This document shows positions 60,458-64,000 of a DNA stretch of 64,000 nucleotides, piece after piece. The DNA is from Butyricicoccus sp. Marseille-Q5471. GTDB taxonomy: Bacteria > Bacillota > Clostridia > Oscillospirales > Butyricicoccaceae. Both the position numbers and the translations under genes were made by a program. Below the pieces are notes generated by a model that ran no database searches, was not told where the DNA came from, and was given only the letters and a program-made list of their open reading frames with translations. The stretch covers positions 62,001 to 126,000 of the forward strand of contig NZ_CATNVC010000004.1 in NCBI RefSeq assembly GCF_951230135.1, in the 5' to 3' direction. Every line of letters starts with the position of its first letter. The stretch's first letter is position 1.

Positions 60458-61234
60458 TCAGACGGTATTTTCCACAAACCGCCGCACTGTTGCGCGGCAG
60501 CGCTCCATCTCGCCCGCCGAGGGGGATTTGACGCCCTCCAACAGATAAGGGCGACCCAGTTTTTGATAGGTGCCCGTCCCCAGTCGGTGATAGGGCAGCA
60601 GCTGAATATGGCGCAGCCGCGTCAGCGATGCGGCAAACGCGCCGATTTTCTCCAGCTCCTCTTCTGAATCGTTCACGCCCGGCACAATCGGCGTGCGGAC
60701 AATCAGGCGAAAATTTCCTTCCGCATCGTTCGTATGCAGCAGATTCTGCAAAATCTGTTCATTGTCCACGCCGCAGAACGCGATATGCTTTTCGCGGCTG
60801 ACCAGCTTCAGGTCGACAAACACAGTGTTCAGATACGGCAGAATCGAACTGATTTGTTCCCACGAAGCGAAGAATGTGGTTTCCATCGCGGTATTAAAGC
60901 ATTCCTTCTTGCAGTTTTGCAAAATAGCCTTGGTGAACTCCGGCTGTGCCAGCGGTTCGCCGCCCGAAATGGTCACCCCGCCGGTCGAGATGAAGAAAAA
61001 CAGCGAATCCTTGCGAATTTCCCGAATCACATCCTCAACCTTCATGCGCGAGCCGTACCGCGTTTCCCCCGCCTGCTCCGGCTCAAACTTCTGGCTTTCC
61101 GGGGTGGAGCACCATTGACAGCACAGTGGACAGCCCTTGAGAAATACAACCGTGCGGAAGCCGTCACCGTCGTGGATGGAGGAGCGCTCGATACGGAGCA
61201 CCGTTCCCTCTCTGTCATTGTCGATCATTACCAT
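60458..61234 (-). CDS. Glycyl radical enzyme activase (radical SAM)
   Basis: The 258-residue activase has the radical SAM cysteine motif GCPLCCQWCSTPES (CxxxCxxC, about 34-47), the SAM-binding GGVTISGGEPLAQPEF (about 83-98) and HIQLLPYHRLGTGTYQKLG near the end, all seen in PflA-type activases. The extra ferredoxin-like cluster domain of many larger activases (CutD, BssD type) is absent, as in the short PflA form. It would generate the glycyl radical on the enzyme at 61868. ATG 61234 has AAAGGGG upstream; a GTG overlapping the YgjV-like stop (61280-61282) is an alternative start. Confidence 0.92.
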   Translation of the reverse strand: MVMIDNDREGTVLRIERSSIHDGDGFRTVVFLKGCPLCCQWCSTPESQKFEPEQAGETRYGSRMKVEDVIREIRKDSLFFFISTGGVTISGGEPLAQPEFTKAILQNCKKECFNTAMETTFFASWEQISSILPYLNTVFVDLKLVSREKHIAFCGVDNEQILQNLLHTNDAEGNFRLIVRTPIVPGVNDSEEELEKIGAFAASLTRLRHIQLLPYHRLGTGTYQKLGRPYLLEGVKSPSAGEMERCRATVRRFVENTV

Positions 61235-61278
61235 TGCGCCGTGCGCCCCTTTCCGGAAAGCTCCGTTTTTCTGTCTTT

Positions 61279-61812
61279 TCACAAATCATCCGCCCGCTTT
61301 TTCAGTCCGTACCGGAAAAGCGCAACCGCCGCCGAGCTCATGCCGATAATTTCGCACAGCGCGCCCCCATAGGAGCGGATGAATACACAATAAATGAGAA
61401 AGGTCGGCCCCGCGATTGCAAGCTTTGCCATCCGGATGACCTTTGCGCTGCCCGACCACGCGCTCCAAATCACCGACAAAATCGAAGCAAAGGAGCACAG
61501 GCTCGGAATCGGGTCAAAGCTTTTCTGCCAGACCATCAGACTGGCGGCCAGCAGAAGGGCGGAAAAGAACCATTTCCAACCCTTCCACTCTGCCCACCGG
61601 CTGCCTCTGCAGCCGCAAACCAGACCGTTCAGTGCACATACGGCAACCGTCACGCAGCCGGTATATGCGCCAAGCAGAAAATAGTGGAGCACGTAGATGG
61701 AGTCGCCGATCACCTTGCACAGGATCAGCAGCCTTCCGCTTTTGAGCTGATAGCTGCCCACGCAGAACAGCATGGCGAGAAACCCCAACCCTTGTGCAAA
61801 TATTTCGTACAT
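61279..61812 (-). CDS. YgjV-like inner membrane protein
   Basis: The 177-residue protein has about six membrane segments and follows the YgjV-family pattern: IFAQGLGFLAMLFCVGSYQLKSGRLLILCKVIGDSIYVLHYFLLG (key residues G, Y-Q, D, H-Y-LLG), and later FIRSYGGALCEIIGMSSA. The family is functionally undescribed. Insertion between a glycyl radical enzyme and its activase is unusual, because those two are normally adjacent. The start is ATG 61812, or GTG 61821 three codons earlier. It has a coupled overlap with a possible activase GTG start. Confidence 0.72.
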   Translation of the reverse strand: MYEIFAQGLGFLAMLFCVGSYQLKSGRLLILCKVIGDSIYVLHYFLLGAYTGCVTVAVCALNGLVCGCRGSRWAEWKGWKWFFSALLLAASLMVWQKSFDPIPSLCSFASILSVIWSAWSGSAKVIRMAKLAIAGPTFLIYCVFIRSYGGALCEIIGMSSAAVALFRYGLKKRADDL

Positions 61813-61867
61813 CGGCAGCACCTACTCTCTTTTTTGCGGCAATTTTCTGCCGGTGCTATGCTTTTCG

Positions 61868-64000
61868 TTAACCGCAGCAGCCCTTACCGTCCCAGCTTCC
61901 GATCTCGGTGCGGCCGATGATTTCATCCTGCGTCTCCTTGCCCAGCTCGACGAAGAAGGCGGTGTAGCCTGCCACGCGAATCAGCAGATCGCGGTGCTTT
62001 TCGGGATACTGCTGCGCATCGAGCAGGGTTTCGCGATCAACCACGTTAAACTGTGCATGGTACACATCAAGCATGCACAGGGTTTTGAGCAGGTTCATGC
62101 CGTGAGCCAGTCCGTCGTTGCCGCGCAGCAGCTCAGGTTCGACCTTCATATTCAGCTGCGTGCCCTGTGTGAAGCGGGCGTGCGGAATACGGCTGACCGA
62201 TTTGAGCAGCGCGGTCGGGCCGTTCACATCCGTGCCGCCGGTCGCGCCGATGCCGTCCGTCAGCGGGGTCAGTGCGTTGCGACCCGAGGGCAGCGCACCC
62301 ACCCACTGCCCAATCGGGGTGTTGCCCGATACCGGCAGCATGCCGCAGGTCATCTTGCCGAACTTGGTGTCGTATTTCTCAAACTGGTCGATGATGTGGG
62401 TGAACACCTCACCCACGCAGAAGTCCGCGCGCTCGTCGTCATTTCCGTACTTCGGGGCGGCCAGACACATCGCCTGCACATCCTCATAGCCCTTGAAGTC
62501 GGCAGCAAGCGCGGTGCAGAGCTGCTCCATCGTCAGCTTTTTCTCGTCGTAAATCAGGTATTTGACCGCTGCGAGGGAGTTTACAATATCGGCCTGCCCG
62601 ACGGTAATCACGCCGCCGCCGCACGAATACTTGGTTGCGCCCGGCTGGCTGTAATCCTTGCCGACCTCCATGCAGTGCGGAAAACCAAGGGACAACGCGG
62701 GCACGGTGCGGTAGTTCATGCTCAGGTAATCGAGCAGCTGGTTGCCCGAGGTGATAACGTCGACCGCATAGTCGATATGCGCCTTGACGGCATTGAAAAA
62801 GTCCGTAAACGTCTTGAAATTCTTCGGATCGCCGGTTGAAACCGACACGCGCTCGCCCGTGATGCGGGATACGCCGTCGTTGAGCGCAAACTCGACCATC
62901 GCGCCGAGGTTGATGTCCGCGATGTCGGTATACTGCTTCATGCGGCCCGCGAGGTTGGTTTCCACACAGCCGCAGGGGTTCCAGTCCCACGCCTCGGAGA
63001 GCGGCACGCCCTTGTTCTGCATCATGCGCAGACCGACGTCGTTGCTGTACACCGCCGGCATCGTAAGGCCCATGCCAATGGCCTCAACCGCCTTGCGCAG
63101 CAGCGCGTCCGGGTTCTTGGACAGACTGTAGGTGACTGCAAGGTTCGGCTCCTTAAACTTAACATCCATTGTCGCCTGAATCATCATATAGGACAGCTCG
63201 TTCGTCGCATCGTTTCCGTACTGGTCGATGCCGCCGCAGCTCGTCTGCACGGTGATGCAGTAGCCTGCCGCGTACTGTGCGGTGATTTCATCCTGAAACA
63301 GGCTCATTTCGGCAATTTTAATCCACATGCAGTCGAACAGCTCCTGCGCGCCCTCGTCATCGAGCAGACCCGCAGCCTTATCGGCCTGATAATACGGATA
63401 TAAGTACTGATCCAAACGTCCAAGGTTGTAGGACGAAGCGTTTTGCTCCATAAAGATTGCAAATTCATAGAACAAGATGGACTGGCAGGCTTCATGGAAG
63501 CTTTGTGCCGGATTTGCGGGCACATTGCGGCAGACTGCGGCGATTTTCAGCAGCTCGGCACGGCGTGCCTCGTCGGTGCAGGCAGCGGCCTGCTCTTCGG
63601 CGAGCGCGGCGTGGCGTTTGGCCAGCAGCATGATACCGTCGCAGGCGATCATTTCGGCCTTGTAGAAGAACATTTTCTCCAAATCGCCCGGCACCGCGTC
63701 GTCCAGCGCTGCCAGATGCTCCTCTGCCTCCTTACGGATGCCGAGGATGCCCTTTTGCAGAATGCGGTTCCAGCTCGGGGTTGTCTCGCCGTAGCCGCGC
63801 ACGGCCTTGCGGTCGATGAAGATCGCGCCGTTGTTGCGCAGGGTTTCCATGTCCTTCGGGGCGAGCAAGCGCCAACGGTCGAGCAGGCACTTGTTCTTCC
63901 AGTAGTCCTCAACCTCTTCCTGATAGACCTTTTTTCCTTCCTCACTCAAATAGAAGGGGTCGAACGGACGGGTCGAGATGGTGTCCAGCTCTGCGGCGAT
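61868..64000 (-). CDS. Glycyl radical enzyme of unresolved specificity, 5' end outside the window
   Basis: At least 710 residues are present; the frame runs open to the window edge, so the start is missing. The C-terminal glycyl radical motif is IRVAGYTAFFVELGKE with Gly about 30 residues from the end. The catalytic thiyl Cys is in WNPCGCVETNLAGR (GCVE). These mark a decarboxylase/dehydratase/lyase-type enzyme of the non-PFL branch. No microcompartment gene is seen, so it is not a typical cut locus. The neighbours suggest the substrate enters by the BCCT carrier. The C-terminal tail GSWDGKGCCG with two Cys is unusual. Confidence 0.9.
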   Translation of the reverse strand: MAAELDTISTRPFDPFYLSEEGKKVYQEEVEDYWKNKCLLDRWRLLAPKDMETLRNNGAIFIDRKAVRGYGETTPSWNRILQKGILGIRKEAEEHLAALDDAVPGDLEKMFFYKAEMIACDGIMLLAKRHAALAEEQAAACTDEARRAELLKIAAVCRNVPANPAQSFHEACQSILFYEFAIFMEQNASSYNLGRLDQYLYPYYQADKAAGLLDDEGAQELFDCMWIKIAEMSLFQDEITAQYAAGYCITVQTSCGGIDQYGNDATNELSYMMIQATMDVKFKEPNLAVTYSLSKNPDALLRKAVEAIGMGLTMPAVYSNDVGLRMMQNKGVPLSEAWDWNPCGCVETNLAGRMKQYTDIADINLGAMVEFALNDGVSRITGERVSVSTGDPKNFKTFTDFFNAVKAHIDYAVDVITSGNQLLDYLSMNYRTVPALSLGFPHCMEVGKDYSQPGATKYSCGGGVITVGQADIVNSLAAVKYLIYDEKKLTMEQLCTALAADFKGYEDVQAMCLAAPKYGNDDERADFCVGEVFTHIIDQFEKYDTKFGKMTCGMLPVSGNTPIGQWVGALPSGRNALTPLTDGIGATGGTDVNGPTALLKSVSRIPHARFTQGTQLNMKVEPELLRGNDGLAHGMNLLKTLCMLDVYHAQFNVVDRETLLDAQQYPEKHRDLLIRVAGYTAFFVELGKETQDEIIGRTEIGSWDGKGCCG

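Noticed and set aside
1-64000. CRISPR arrays, intact insertion sequences and rRNA
   Set aside because: No regularly spaced direct repeats, intact transposase genes with terminal repeats or rRNA-like sequence were seen.

Overview
The window looks like the chromosome of an anaerobic, GC-rich member of the Clostridia (Firmicutes), probably an Oscillospirales-type gut bacterium. That placement is inference. It rests on a ferredoxin-dependent 2-oxoacid oxidoreductase, a glycyl radical enzyme with its activase, a T-box leader, A-rich AGGAGG-type ribosome sites throughout, DUF4179/ECF pairs, RpiR-controlled sialate use, a candidate forespore (sigma-G) promoter and many perfect-stem terminators. No rRNA, CRISPR array or intact insertion sequence was seen; one tRNA is present.

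Layout. 1-2430: por operon (porC-D-A and the start of porB, minus strand) behind a T-box leader that reads as isoleucine-type. 2.5-8.5 kb: DUF4179 anti-sigma/ECF sigma pair, then DUF1294-CDF transporter-pyrC, then a zinc-dependent phospholipase C family protein. 8.6-13.2 kb: a 1,192-residue multi-PAS hybrid histidine kinase with a shortened second receiver, then a ferredoxin and a NapH-like membrane protein. 13.2-15.9 kb: two paralogous small proteins on either side of a secreted GH25-SLH muramidase and TspO. 16.1-17.5 kb: a mobile-element graveyard. 17.7-24.8 kb: yebC, a 38-residue Q/N-rich protein with the sigma-G-like promoter, recQ, a TipA-like MerR regulator with a 19-bp-spacer promoter, a PfkB sugar kinase, an RmlD-like reductase, a dicarboxylate symporter and tRNA-Leu(UAA).

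24.8-34.0 kb is an accessory block between the tRNA and an integrase fragment. It holds a membrane-bound LuxR regulator and a seven-gene operon: a small LuxR HTH protein, a BIG2 lipoprotein, three SLH surface proteins and two zinc-ribbon proteins. 34.1-46.4 kb is a sialic acid locus: nanK-nanE-nagB-nanA, an unexplained FAD oxidoreductase and an Opp-type ABC transporter whose binding-protein gene carries an in-frame amber codon. It is divergent from an RpiR regulator and a YhcH-family protein, with a likely operator inside the nan promoter.

46.4-52.7 kb: a MATE-DUF4125-cupin-DUF4037-TPR cluster of unknown purpose, then a marR-MATE pair with a palindromic operator. 52.8-55.3 kb: iron alcohol dehydrogenase and a stand-alone, apparently inactive PPDK C-terminal-domain protein. 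55.4-64 kb (minus strand): a glycyl radical enzyme (cut by the window end), a YgjV-like protein, the activase, a BCCT transporter with an altered aromatic box, an AraC regulator, a TIM-barrel isomerase and an Ala/Gly symporter. This is probably a catabolic operon for an unidentified small molecule.

The best candidates for undescribed biology are the TPR-DUF4037-cupin-DUF4125-MATE cluster, the LuxR/SLH/zinc-ribbon operon, the glycyl radical/BCCT operon and the sigma-G-like promoter over the Q/N-rich micro-protein.
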